Source of the DNA: Anaerolineae bacterium
GTDB lineage: Bacteria > Chloroflexota > Anaerolineae > Aggregatilineales > Phototrophicaceae
Length of the DNA stretch: 64,000 nt
Assembly (NCBI GenBank): GCA_022842885.1
Contig: JALHOR010000008.1
Coordinates: forward strand, 28,296-92,295
Direction: 5' to 3'
Position 1 is the first letter of the stretch; the number at the start of each line of letters is the position of its first letter. Of the stretch, positions 17,543 to 26,556 are shown one piece after another. The notes below the pieces were generated by a model, which worked only from the letters and a program-made list of their open reading frames with translations, made no database searches and was not told where the DNA came from. A program made the position numbers and the translations under genes.

Positions 17543-19513
17543 ATGAAGAAATTGCTTATTGCAATATTTTTGTTGTTGCTTGCGGGGACAGCTATGGCGC
17601 AATCGGGGTTATCAGACGAAGAGATTGAGCGCCTCTCGCAGAGCGTTGTCCTAATTGGGGCAATGCAAAATGGCGAGATTGTTGCCACCGGGTCAGGCAC
17701 GATTGTGACGGCACAAGGCTTGATTTATACCAATCGGCATGTGGTCGAAGGCGCGGACGACTATGCCATTTTTTTGCTAGAAGATATGAATGAACAACCT
17801 GTGTTGACTTATTATGCTGGGCTGGTGGCAATGTTTGAAGAAGCTGATTTTGCTATTCTTCAGATTGACCGCAATACGGAGGGCAATGTGGTGATTCCCA
17901 CCACGTTACGGCTGCCCTTCATCGAAACTAACGAAACCGAAGATGCTACCCGTAACGATACGATTTATGTCTTTGGGTATCCCGGCATTGGTGAAGGTTT
18001 CTTGGTCGTGACCGAAGGCAAAATTACGACGGTACAAAACGGCGATATTGGCAATCAACGCATGGTGGTGTGGTATCAGACCGATGCTGAAATTGCGCCC
18101 GGTAACAGCGGCGGTTTAGCGGTCAATGAACGCGGTGAACTTTTGGGCATTCCCACGCTGGTACAAGGCGAAGACCGGACTGGCGGGCGTTTGGGCGGGA
18201 TTTTGCCGTTTGGGGCGGTCTTGGCATTATCTGAATCGGGTACGCCCATCACCACATCAACCACATCGGGGCTGGGGGGCAGCGGCGGGTTGGGGGGTAG
18301 TAGTGGGCTAGGCGGCAACAACAATAATAATGCCAATGCCGAAATGAGCATTGAAATTACGGATGTCGAATTTAATGCCGAAAATAATGGCGAAAACGGC
18401 ATGATTATTCATGCTCGTATTTTGGCAACAGGTTATAAAGGCGTTCAGTTGCGGGCAGCCGTTTTCTTCTATTGGGACGATGGCACGTCGGTGATGGCTG
18501 CCGAAGATGCCACCGATCATCGGTCTCCGAGTGGTTTTTTGACCAGCCAAGAAGTGCTTGTGCCAGAATTTGATGCGACCGAATGGGCGGATTTCAAATT
18601 TTGGGTGCCGAATGCGGCGCTGCCGACGGGCTTAACGGGTGTCCATGAAGGGGTTATCATCGCTGAAATAGGCGTAGACGGCGAAGCGTTTGACGCGAAT
18701 AGCAATGAATTTCCCTTCTCACTCAATTATGGTGATGCACCAGCAGTGACACAGGGCGAAACATTCACTTGTGAAGGCGTGACCGTGACCAATGGTGTCG
18801 AAATCATCATCAATATGCGCCCGAACTTCACTTACACGGCAACGGCGATTGGCATTGGTAATTTTGACCCGGTGATTGGGGTGTGGTTCACCGAGAATCC
18901 CGCCGAATCGCTGTGCAATAACGATACCAGTGATGCCACACGGGTGCGCGTAAATCTGCCGGACACAGGCTTAATCACAGGCAGCAATATCAGCGCCCAA
19001 ATGCCGTTCTCGCACAGCAGCAGCGACTTAGCCAATATTTCGGTTGTTATTGGCGAAGCCCGCAGCAGCACCGGGGAATTTGTGCTGGTGTTGGAAGGCA
19101 TGGCAGCCACCGAAGCCGATGGACCCGGCGACCCTTTCACGGTTGACATTAATTCAGTCTTGATTGCGGGCGGCATCTTGGATGTGTTCATGATTGGCGC
19201 TGAATCGCAGCTTGACCCGCAAATTTTCTTGGTGAATGTGGTAGATGGCAAATACGAAGTTTGGAAAGATGGGGAAGGCGACGATATTTATTGCGATAAC
19301 GCCGGCACCCAATTCTGTTGGAGCGACGGTGTAACGTTGGATGGTGGCGTTGTGACCAATGCCACCCGCCGCGATATTTTTGCCGATGAAAATGATGCGG
19401 CGCTACGCCTTGGCATCGAGTCTATGGATCCGCAGTTGATGAACTTTTTGATGACCAGCTATAAACAAACGCGCGGGCAATATATCTTGGTCTTCCGTTT
19501 CCGACTAGGCTAA
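17543..19513 (+). CDS. Secreted trypsin-like serine protease with extra C-terminal domains
   Basis: The protein has 656 residues. An N-terminal signal peptide (MKKLLIAIFLLLLAGTAMA) is followed by a chymotrypsin-fold protease: His in TNRHVV (about 71), Asp in EADFAILQID (about 109) and Ser in APGNSGG (about 193). A Gly-Ser-Asn linker (about 236-266) follows, then a beta-rich domain of about 130 residues that the second copy lacks, then a large beta-rich C-terminal module found in both paralogues. Predicted to be secreted or surface-held; it should cut proteins or act as a quality-control protease. There is no PDZ domain. A TATAAT-like box in an A+T-rich upstream gap (about 17492) and GGGGAG before the ATG are consistent with its own promoter. 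A terminator precedes and another follows. Confidence 0.85.
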   Translation: MKKLLIAIFLLLLAGTAMAQSGLSDEEIERLSQSVVLIGAMQNGEIVATGSGTIVTAQGLIYTNRHVVEGADDYAIFLLEDMNEQPVLTYYAGLVAMFEEADFAILQIDRNTEGNVVIPTTLRLPFIETNETEDATRNDTIYVFGYPGIGEGFLVVTEGKITTVQNGDIGNQRMVVWYQTDAEIAPGNSGGLAVNERGELLGIPTLVQGEDRTGGRLGGILPFGAVLALSESGTPITTSTTSGLGGSGGLGGSSGLGGNNNNNANAEMSIEITDVEFNAENNGENGMIIHARILATGYKGVQLRAAVFFYWDDGTSVMAAEDATDHRSPSGFLTSQEVLVPEFDATEWADFKFWVPNAALPTGLTGVHEGVIIAEIGVDGEAFDANSNEFPFSLNYGDAPAVTQGETFTCEGVTVTNGVEIIINMRPNFTYTATAIGIGNFDPVIGVWFTENPAESLCNNDTSDATRVRVNLPDTGLITGSNISAQMPFSHSSSDLANISVVIGEARSSTGEFVLVLEGMAATEADGPGDPFTVDINSVLIAGGILDVFMIGAESQLDPQIFLVNVVDGKYEVWKDGEGDDIYCDNAGTQFCWSDGVTLDGGVVTNATRRDIFADENDAALRLGIESMDPQLMNFLMTSYKQTRGQYILVFRFRLG

Positions 19514-19535
19514 GTTGACCTGAGTGACGATAAAA

Positions 19536-19572
19536 TGCCCCGATGGTGTCCGCTATCGGGGTATTTTTGTTT
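19536..19572 (+). terminator. Terminator between the two protease genes
   Basis: CCCCGAT (19538-19544) pairs with ATCGGGG (19555-19561) around a 10-base loop, followed by TATTTTTGTTTG. It makes the two protease paralogues separate transcription units. Confidence 0.8.
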
Positions 19573-19681
19573 GCGCTTGGTTTGTCATAAACATAGAGAA
19601 TTATTACGAATTTTAATGCTTCTACTCAGAACTGGCATTATAATAAGAACAACAAGCAGAATGCGTGAGGTTATCCTACCG

Positions 19682-21187
19682 ATGAAACATGGATTTTTAT
19701 TCCTACTGCTGCTGGTATTCGGCTTCAGCAGCGTTCAGGCACAGTCGTTATCACCCACTGAAATTGACCGCATTTCGCGGACAGTGGTTAAAGTGGGGGC
19801 GCTGGATGCCGAGGGTGATTTATTTGCGAGTGGATCAGGGACGATTGTGAATGCGCGGGGTCTGATTTATACCAACCGTCACGTCGTAGATGGCGCGAGT
19901 GATTTTGAAATTTATATTCTGGACGACATCAACGAAGAACCCATATTGCGTTATCATGCCACCTTGGTCACGCTCTACAACGAAGTTGATTTTGCTATCT
20001 TGCAAATTGACCGTGATGCTCGCAAACGCGCCGTTGACCCTGATACGCTCGATTTGCCGTTTATTCTCCAAGCGGAACAGCCTGTGGTGCGTGGTGAGCC
20101 GATTTATGTTTTTGGCTACCCTGAATTGGGGAATGGCTTTTTGGTCTTCACGCAGGGGCAAATTACCACTGTCCAGAATGGCAACATCGGCGGGCAGCGG
20201 TTGCCCATTTGGTATCAAACCAATGCCGAATTTTCGCCCGGTAACAGTGGTGGTTTAGCCGTCAACCAATCCGGTGAGTTCATTGGCATTCCCACTGCCG
20301 TCCAAACAGAAGATGAGACATTAGGGCGATTGGGCGGGCTGCTGCCGTTAAGTGCCGCGCAGGCAGTATCAGCGGCGGGGTTCGGGTCGGATAATGCGGC
20401 GGTTGATTTGCCGTTTGCGCCCGGCGAAGGTGGTGTTGAATTTGAATGTGACGGCGCGACGATTCAAAATGGGGTTGAAATTCGCATTAAGCAAATTCGC
20501 CCGTCGTATACCTATACTGTCACCGTGATTGGTTTGAATGATTTTGACCCGGTGGTGATGGTGCGCGAGACGGATCGCCCAGACCGCGCTAAGTGTATGG
20601 ATGATAGCACTGATATGCGCGTGTCGGTGGCGCTGCCCGTGTTGGGGAATGTGACTGCCAACAGCACCTCTGCCCAATTGGAATTTTCGCATCGCAACAA
20701 TGATTTGGTGGATATGTCCATTCTTGTGGGGGATTATCGCAATAGTCCCGGCGAATTTTTGGTGATGTTAGAAGGGCTGGCAGTCACGCCTTATGATGGT
20801 GCTGGCGACCCCCTCGTCGTGAATCTGAGTGGTACGATGATTAATGCGGGCTTTTTGAACGTCTTCATGCTCGGTATCGAAAATCCACTTGACCCGCTGA
20901 TTTTGGCAGTGGACGAATCGATTGAAGATGTCTTCCGCGATCCCGGTGGCAATTATGTCTATTGCGATAATGCGGGTGATTTTAGTAGTTGTTATGGACG
21001 CACCCAGACCATGACGCGCACTATCATTAATGCCGCCGATGGCAAAGAATATACGGGCGACGATAAAGACGCGGCGGTGCTGATGAGTACCTTCAATTTT
21101 GAGCCGCAGCCGTTGGTGTTTTTGATGAGTGGCTATGAAGAAACCCAAGGCAAATATATTGCCGTCTTCCATATGGGAGTACGCTGA
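19682..21187 (+). CDS. Secreted trypsin-like serine protease, second paralogue
   Basis: The protein has 501 residues from the ATG at 19682, where a signal peptide begins (MKHGFLFLLLLVFGFSSVQA). Upstream frame-open sequence is untranslated terminator and leader. The triad is intact: His in TNRHVV, Asp in EVDFAILQID, Ser in SPGNSGG. The C-terminal module aligns with that of the upstream gene (shared stretches such as DFDPV, EFSH/PFSH, GEFLVMLEG, and the CDNAGxFSSC-type ending). The linker and middle domain of the first copy are missing, so this is the simpler form. It arose by tandem duplication. A TATAAT sits at 19638-19643. Its stop is 6 bp from the convergent membrane glycosyltransferase. 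Substrate unknown. Confidence 0.85.
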   Translation: MKHGFLFLLLLVFGFSSVQAQSLSPTEIDRISRTVVKVGALDAEGDLFASGSGTIVNARGLIYTNRHVVDGASDFEIYILDDINEEPILRYHATLVTLYNEVDFAILQIDRDARKRAVDPDTLDLPFILQAEQPVVRGEPIYVFGYPELGNGFLVFTQGQITTVQNGNIGGQRLPIWYQTNAEFSPGNSGGLAVNQSGEFIGIPTAVQTEDETLGRLGGLLPLSAAQAVSAAGFGSDNAAVDLPFAPGEGGVEFECDGATIQNGVEIRIKQIRPSYTYTVTVIGLNDFDPVVMVRETDRPDRAKCMDDSTDMRVSVALPVLGNVTANSTSAQLEFSHRNNDLVDMSILVGDYRNSPGEFLVMLEGLAVTPYDGAGDPLVVNLSGTMINAGFLNVFMLGIENPLDPLILAVDESIEDVFRDPGGNYVYCDNAGDFSSCYGRTQTMTRTIINAADGKEYTGDDKDAAVLMSTFNFEPQPLVFLMSGYEETQGKYIAVFHMGVR

Positions 21188-21193
21188 TTTTGC

Positions 21194-23151
21194 TTATGCC
21201 GGGCGCGGTTTTAGCACATAAATCGCGCCAAAGGGATGAACTTCATAATTTTGGGTGGTGTAGCGGCTTAAGCCCGGCGTGTAAACGATGATATAGTCCG
21301 GGTTTTCCGCCATGCCATCGGCGCTCTGGTTGGCATTTTTCATCCCATGCTTGTTTTCCAATAAATAATCATACGATACCCCCATGCGATACAACGAATC
21401 AACGCTGTTCCACGGTAGCACCCACCACAAATTTGCCATTTCCGGCACAATATCATATTGAATCACGGGGTTTTCTGACTGTTGCCAATCAGCAGCAATA
21501 AAATCTGTGACCGCTTCAATATGCCGATACAGCCACACATTATAACGGCTGTAGACGGTATCCTGATGTTGGGTAATGCGTAAAACGCGGTCAGCACCCA
21601 CCGACCATAAATACAACGTCAGCACCAAAACCACTAGCAGCGTGAACCACGTATTATTTTTTTCGGTAGCGCGTGATGAGGTCGCCGAATACCGTTGTTC
21701 GCTTGGCAGCATGGGTGGCGTCGGTTTGGCATCATCATCAGCATCAGCAAATTTTAGGCTGGATACCCATGCCAAGCCATATGCCACGACCACCCATTGC
21801 AACGACACCAACCCGGCATAATATGACCCTTGTTCGCTGGGGTCAGCGCGAGTCACGATTAAACCCGTGATGAAAACCAGCATAAACACCAATAGCAATA
21901 CCAATCGCCCCGCTGGTGTTTTGACGATAAGGCGCTCGTTTAAATTTGCCTGTTGGGCATGGCTATCTTGAAAACGGACAGTATGCGACGGGCTGACATG
22001 GCGACTGCGCTGGCTGCGATAGGCTGTTCTAATAATGACAGGGGTAATTTTTGGAGACCGTGCGACATCCCGCCCGAAGTGCAGGATAGCCCCACCGCTG
22101 ACCAAAATAAATATGCCTGTCATCAAAACAGATAAGCCGCTGGTGAAACCACTGATAAAAGGCAAAGTCTGGTTTAGCGTCGTTGTTTCGCTGACGTTGA
22201 ACATGCGGAGTGCATCCCAATATTGGCGCGGCAAACTTAGCACGAATGTTAAGAGGCGTTCTGGCAAGGTGGGTGTGGTTGGTGTAGATTCAACGGGCGG
22301 GATGGATGCAGTTTCCGGTGGTGGCAAATTTCCGACGTGACGGGGGGATTAGGGCGCTGGGTGGCAGAAGCGGCGGGCAACTGCTGCCCAATGGTTTGTT
22401 CATATTCTGCCAACACTTCTGCCGGAATGGGCGATGTGCGCGTGAGAAATGCCCGTAAATCTACAAAATCGCGCTCGACTTGAAAGCGCACATACGGCGC
22501 AAGCAGCAGTAAGCAGACCCCCGCCCCTACTAACAAACTGCGCCACTGCCAACGGGCGCGGCTGACCAGCGCCACTATCAGCATTGCCGGGAAAAGCATG
22601 ATAGCGGCAAAATGTGTCATGAAAGCGGCGGTGGCAAAGATGCCCGCCAACGCCAAATGCCGTCCCTGCGCCCGAATACGCCATTGCCACACATGATAAA
22701 ATACGGCGATAAAAAATACGGGCAGGAGTAATTGCGCCCAGGCTATATAACTACTGCTGACGCTGATTTCGCTGAACGTAAAGAGTGCTGCTGCGATAAT
22801 GCCTGTGCGCGGCTGAAATAATGCTGCCCCTGCGAGATAACAATATAATGTGCCAATCGCATTAAAGACCAACAGCGTCATGAGCATGGCAATCTGTACA
22901 TCATCGGTGATGATTAGCGCGGGCAGATGCAGCCATACTAGAAACGGCATATTGTATGCCGCCACACTGGAAAGCGTGCCATACACTGGAAATGCACCCC
23001 CCTCCAGCCATGCTTGCCCCCGCGCCACCACCGGCACAATATCAATATCCCAAACCATGTTCTGCGCGGCAATGAGTTTTACAGGCAAACTCAGGCAGAA
23101 AATGAGAAGCAAGAGTGACCACGAATGACGATAGGTTGGCGTTGCGTTCAT
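21194..23151 (-). pseudogene. Membrane glycosyltransferase (GT39-like), split by one frameshift
   Basis: Two overlapping minus-strand frames read as one protein. The first (ATG at 23151) gives a hydrophobic N-terminal part of about 270 residues with a first external loop WDIDIVPVVARGQAWLEGG, as in ArnT/GT39 relatives. The second, in another frame, continues from PPPETASIPPVESTPTTP through four or five membrane helices and a soluble tail to 21194. The switch point is at a run of six G on the plus strand (22342-22347). Adding one base there, or a -1 slip, restores one frame of about 650 residues. A sequencing error, a true inactivating deletion, or slippage are all possible. No Shine-Dalgarno site supports independent translation of the second part, whose only early start would be TTG. 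Confidence 0.75.
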
Positions 23152-23207
23152 AGGGGTAAATGATTTTCCATGCTAAAATAAATGAAGTGGGCAGTTAAAG
23201 GGATTTT

Positions 23208-23615
23208 ATGCCAGCATTGGATAAATGTCATGATTCGGTGGTGCGGGCGCTAGAAAAAATAGGCTGGAAAACGGATGCCATGCCATTCACACTTGATTTA
23301 GCGAATACACAACTCTTTATTGATATTGTTGCTCGACAAGTGACAAATTCCGAGATAATGATGGTTGTAGAAGCCAAATGCTTCTCGCGCTTAACATTAC
23401 AAACGCATGATTTGTATGTAGCAATTGGACAATATTTAATATACTGTAACTTACTTAAAGACCTAGGCAAATCCATTCCGCTTTATTTAGCCATTCCCAC
23501 CCATGCTTATGAGGGAATTTTCCGACAAGCTGCTATGTCAACATTAGATGAAAGTAATATTTGGCTCATTGTTTTTGATATTGCAACTGAGGAGATTATA
23601 AAATGGATCAAATAG
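23208..23615 (+). CDS. xisH: XisH-family protein
   Basis: A 135-residue protein that matches the XisH pattern: MPALDKCHDSVVRALEKIGW, then FIDIVARQ...MMVVEAKCF, and near the C-terminus PLYLAIP and WLIVFD. The D...ExK spacing (DIVA... VVEAK) is that of a PD-(D/E)xK nuclease fold. XisH was named for its role in controlling excision of the fdxN element in heterocyst-forming cyanobacteria, but related pairs occur widely in filamentous and gliding bacteria and their general function is not settled. It overlaps xisI by 13 bp. A promoter should lie in the 56-bp gap shared with the leftward glycosyltransferase gene. Confidence 0.9.
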   Translation: MPALDKCHDSVVRALEKIGWKTDAMPFTLDLANTQLFIDIVARQVTNSEIMMVVEAKCFSRLTLQTHDLYVAIGQYLIYCNLLKDLGKSIPLYLAIPTHAYEGIFRQAAMSTLDESNIWLIVFDIATEEIIKWIK

Positions 23616-23929
23616 CTGAACATCTATTACTACATCAAGAACTGGTTGACATTACGCGGCATGAAGTCGCTGCTTATGTTGCTAACTCCTTTACCTCAAC
23701 TTTGTACGCATTGTTAGATGATACTCAGAAACGGTATGCGGTGGTGGCGCTGCCGCATTTACCGCGCCCGCATCCCTCACGAGTTGTTGTCATGGCGCGA
23801 GTGGTGGAAGATAAAATTATTATTGATGAGGATATTACCGATAAACCCCTAGTCGAAGCTCTTATGACCAATGCAGGTGTTCCCCGTGAGCAAATTGTGC
23901 TGGTTTATGCCGGGGAAACTGAGCAATAG
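23603..23929 (+). CDS. xisI: XisI-family protein
   Basis: A 108-residue XisI-type partner. Visible family features are the N-terminal helix, a central RYAVVALPHL strand, a MARVVEDKIIIDEDITDKPLVEALMTNAGVPREQIVLVYAG segment (only parts quoted: IIIDEDITDKPL, GVPREQIVLVYAG), and a short acidic tail. The ATG is inside the end of xisH, so the two are translationally coupled, and the proteins are expected to form a complex. No recombinase XisF or XisA is present. Ends 9 bp from the convergent epimerase gene. Confidence 0.9.
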   Translation: MDQIAEHLLLHQELVDITRHEVAAYVANSFTSTLYALLDDTQKRYAVVALPHLPRPHPSRVVVMARVVEDKIIIDEDITDKPLVEALMTNAGVPREQIVLVYAGETEQ

Positions 23930-23938
23930 GCATACAAA

Positions 23939-24994
23939 TTATTGATTGGACTTGGCTTTTAACCCTAACCGCTTGCCTGTCGCCCGAATGAAGCGGGTGA
24001 AAGACGTGTCTTGGAGATACCCATGCTCCTGATACCATTGGACGGTATCTGCCACGCTTTGCGGCATCGTAATTTGCGGCAACCCTAATTCGCGGTGGGC
24101 TTTGCTGGCATCAAAAAAAACATGGCGAGCGCCTAAGCGAATTTGATTGGCATCTATGGGCGTTTGGATGTTCATGCTCCGCAACATATCTACCACTCGC
24201 GCCATGATGGGCAGCACAAAATTGGGCGAATACACCCATCCTACCGGACGTGGTACTCCAATGGTATCCGCAATCAGATTAAACCACGCCTCATACCCAT
24301 AATTTTCCGTGCTGAGGATATAACGTTCTCCGGTGCGTCCTTTTTCGGCGGCGGCGAGATGCCATTGTGCCACATCGCGCACATCCGTAACCGCTGCGCC
24401 ACCGGATGTCCACGGGGTTAGCCATTGATATTGATAGGTTTGGACGATAAATGTGCCGGAAATCAAATTTAAATCGCCGGGACCAATGACAATCACTGGA
24501 TTCACGGTGACAACATCTTGCCCTTTAGCAACAGCTTCTGCGACGATGGCTTCTGCTTGGACTTTGCTATACCCATACGGAAAATGCTGCACGGGCAAAT
24601 TAAACGGCACACTTTCATCTGCCAAGGGGTTATCCCGCAAGCCGACTGCGGCGGCACTGCTGGTAAAAATCACTCGTTTAACGCCAGCGGCTTGGGCGGC
24701 TGCCAACACTTGGCGCGTGCCATTCACATTGACTTCTATCATCCAGTCTTTGTTAGCACGCCAATAATCTGCTACTGCCGCCACATGGAATACCCAATCG
24801 CAGCCCTCACACGCCCGGCGCAGGGCATCTGGTTCTGTCACATCTCCCAACGCGGATTCGTAGGGCAAGCCCGCTAGGGCAGTTAATTTGGAAGATGCCC
24901 GATGCAGCACACGCACACGATGCCCGGCTTGTGCCAACACGCGCACCACATGCGACCCCACAAAACCCGTTCCACCTGTGACCAGTGCTTGCAT
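23939..24994 (-). CDS. NAD-dependent epimerase/dehydratase, dihydroflavonol-reductase-like
   Basis: The protein has 351 residues from the ATG at 24994. An in-frame ATG at 25003 is slightly upstream, but its ribosome site would be too close. Extended SDR: GGTGFVG at the N-terminus, an Arg-rich cofactor loop (LHRASSK) suggesting NADP, a catalytic Ser in FTSSAAAVG and YGYSK as the Tyr-x3-Lys. The best overall likeness is to dihydroflavonol-4-reductase-like and hopanoid-associated sugar epimerase (HpnA-type) proteins. No squalene-hopene genes are present, so I leave the symbol empty. It is convergent with xisI and transcribed away from the tRNA gene. Confidence 0.85.
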   Translation of the reverse strand: MQALVTGGTGFVGSHVVRVLAQAGHRVRVLHRASSKLTALAGLPYESALGDVTEPDALRRACEGCDWVFHVAAVADYWRANKDWMIEVNVNGTRQVLAAAQAAGVKRVIFTSSAAAVGLRDNPLADESVPFNLPVQHFPYGYSKVQAEAIVAEAVAKGQDVVTVNPVIVIGPGDLNLISGTFIVQTYQYQWLTPWTSGGAAVTDVRDVAQWHLAAAEKGRTGERYILSTENYGYEAWFNLIADTIGVPRPVGWVYSPNFVLPIMARVVDMLRSMNIQTPIDANQIRLGARHVFFDASKAHRELGLPQITMPQSVADTVQWYQEHGYLQDTSFTRFIRATGKRLGLKAKSNQ

Positions 24995-25103
24995 AACCGC
25001 CATCCCCACCCAGAAAATAAGCGCCAGTGGCATAAACGCAAAAACGACATCGAAAACCGGTGTCGTTGCCTGATACTATTATCAGAATGTTTGAGGTTGT
25101 AAT

Positions 25104-25176
25104 CGGAACGGACGGGATTTGAACCCGCGATCTCTGCCTTGACAGGGCAGCATGTTAACCACTACACCACCGCTCC
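25104..25176 (-). tRNA. tRNA-Asp (GTC)
   Basis: A cloverleaf can be drawn on the minus strand: acceptor GGAGCGG with CCGTTCC, a D-arm with GGTTA, anticodon stem CTGCC/GGCAG around CTGTCAA (anticodon GTC), and a T-arm with GGTTCAAATCC. The discriminator is G and CCA is not encoded. An inverted repeat TTACACT/AGTGTAA (25177-25196) lies immediately 5' of the gene. Confidence 0.96.
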
Positions 25177-25219
25177 TTACACTCCGCATAGTGTAACAGG
25201 GGGCAGGGGGTGTGTCAAG

Positions 25220-26450
25220 CATGAGTCTCCAGGGTAATCGCTTCAAAATAGAGAAAGAGGGATAATCGGGCAAAAACGAGGAGAAGCCCGATGAACCCTA
25301 CTCTACCCACCAGTCTGGAAGAATGCTTCAGTGACCTACCCGACCCGCGTGTTCAAGGGCGGTGTGACCATAAATGGATGGATATTCTCATTATCGCGGT
25401 GTGTGCTGTCTTATGTGGGGCGGACAGTTGGGTTGCGGTGGCAACGGTGGCAAAGGCGAAAGAAGCGTGGTTTCGCCAGTTTCTCAAGCTGAAGAATGGC
25501 ATTCCCTCGCATGACACCTTTAGCGATGTGTTTGCCAAAATCGATGCCGACGCCTTTCAGGTCGGCTTCATGCGCTGGGTGGAAGCGGTATTTCGGGTGA
25601 CGAAGGGACAGGTGGTGGCGCTGGATGGCAAAACGTTACGCGGCAGCCACCGACGTGGGGTCGGTCAGAAAGCACTCCATCTGGTGAATGCTTGGGCAGT
25701 GAGCAATGGCATCGTTCTGGGACAACGCAAAGTGGATGGCAAAACCAATGAAATCACCGTTATTCCCGAACTTTTGCGCTTGCTGAACGTGTCCGGGTGT
25801 ATCGTGACGATTGACGCTATGGGCTGCCAAAAAGACATCACCCAAACCATCCGCGCTGAAAAAGCGGATTACATTCTGCGGGTGAAAGACAACCACAGCC
25901 AGCTCAAACAGGATATTGAAGACTGGTTTGCCTATGGCGATCAACAGCACTTTAAGGGAATGCTGGTGGATTTCCACCAGACCCTCCACAAAACCAGTGG
26001 ACGCATTGAAATCCGCCAGTGCTGGGCGATTAGCGATCCCTTGGCATTTGAACACCTGCGTCATTACGCGGGCTGGACAGATCTCAATAGCATCATCCGG
26101 GTTCAACGGGAGCGGCGCTTGGGCGAGCAGGTTTCCCGCGAGATCGCCTACTACATCAGTAGCCTGCCGGCGAATGCTGCCCAATTACTCCAAGCCACCC
26201 AACACCACTGGGCAATTGAAAACAGTTTCCATTGGGTGCTAGATGTGACGTTTGGCGAAGACCATTCCCGTATCCGCACCGCAGAGAGTGCCGAGAACAT
26301 GGCGGTACTGCGCTCGATTGCGCTCAACCTCCTCAAGCGCGACACTTCCAAAAGCAGTCTGCGCCAGAAACGGTTCCGTGCTGCGATGGATAATGATTTT
26401 TTGCTTCAACTGCTCACACGGGTTTGAAGCGATTACCCTGCATGAGTCTC
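25220..26450. mobile_element. Complete ISAs1-family insertion sequence with target duplication
   Basis: Element 25230-26440 (1211 bp). The terminal inverted repeats are perfect over 18 bp (CAGGGTAATCGCTTCAAA at 25230-25247 and its complement at 26423-26440). Directly outside both ends is the same 10-bp CATGAGTCTC (25220-25229 and 26441-26450), a target-site duplication of the length known for ISAs1 relatives. One intact transposase gene fills it. The perfect ends and duplication point to a recent, probably still movable copy inserted between tRNA-Asp and the acetyltransferase gene. Confidence 0.96.
25291..26427 (+). CDS. ISAs1-family DDE transposase
   Basis: A 378-residue transposase. The N-terminal DDE_Tnp_1-associated segment starts FSDLPDPRVQGRCDHKW. 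The catalytic core has GQVVALDGKTLRGS (first Asp), IVTIDAMGCQKD (second Asp), and HHWAIENSFHWVLDVTFGEDHSR (the Glu, in the IENSFHW motif). This is the full ISAs1 length. Its stop codon lies inside the right inverted repeat. GGAG before the ATG. No frameshift or internal stop, so it should be active. Confidence 0.96.
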   Translation: MNPTLPTSLEECFSDLPDPRVQGRCDHKWMDILIIAVCAVLCGADSWVAVATVAKAKEAWFRQFLKLKNGIPSHDTFSDVFAKIDADAFQVGFMRWVEAVFRVTKGQVVALDGKTLRGSHRRGVGQKALHLVNAWAVSNGIVLGQRKVDGKTNEITVIPELLRLLNVSGCIVTIDAMGCQKDITQTIRAEKADYILRVKDNHSQLKQDIEDWFAYGDQQHFKGMLVDFHQTLHKTSGRIEIRQCWAISDPLAFEHLRHYAGWTDLNSIIRVQRERRLGEQVSREIAYYISSLPANAAQLLQATQHHWAIENSFHWVLDVTFGEDHSRIRTAESAENMAVLRSIALNLLKRDTSKSSLRQKRFRAAMDNDFLLQLLTRV

Positions 26451-26556
26451 GATTTTTCATAGCGAAACGCCTATCGTTGTCGTTACTGCCGATGATAGAC
26501 AGAAAATGCCAGCAGCACCTTTTATTTGAACCAGCGCAATGATAAGGAAACCAGCC

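Noticed and set aside
22321..22347. Programmed -1 ribosomal frameshift in the glycosyltransferase
   Set aside because: The slip site T-CCC-CCC does not give full P-site re-pairing and no downstream stimulating structure is visible; an indel or read error is the simpler view.
25177..25197. Terminator or operator from TTACACT/AGTGTAA next to tRNA-Asp
   Set aside because: Seven-base stem without a T run, in a region of unknown promoter; too weak to call.
25636..26184. Long minus-strand frame inside the insertion sequence
   Set aside because: It lies wholly within the transposase gene and has no ribosome site or motif.
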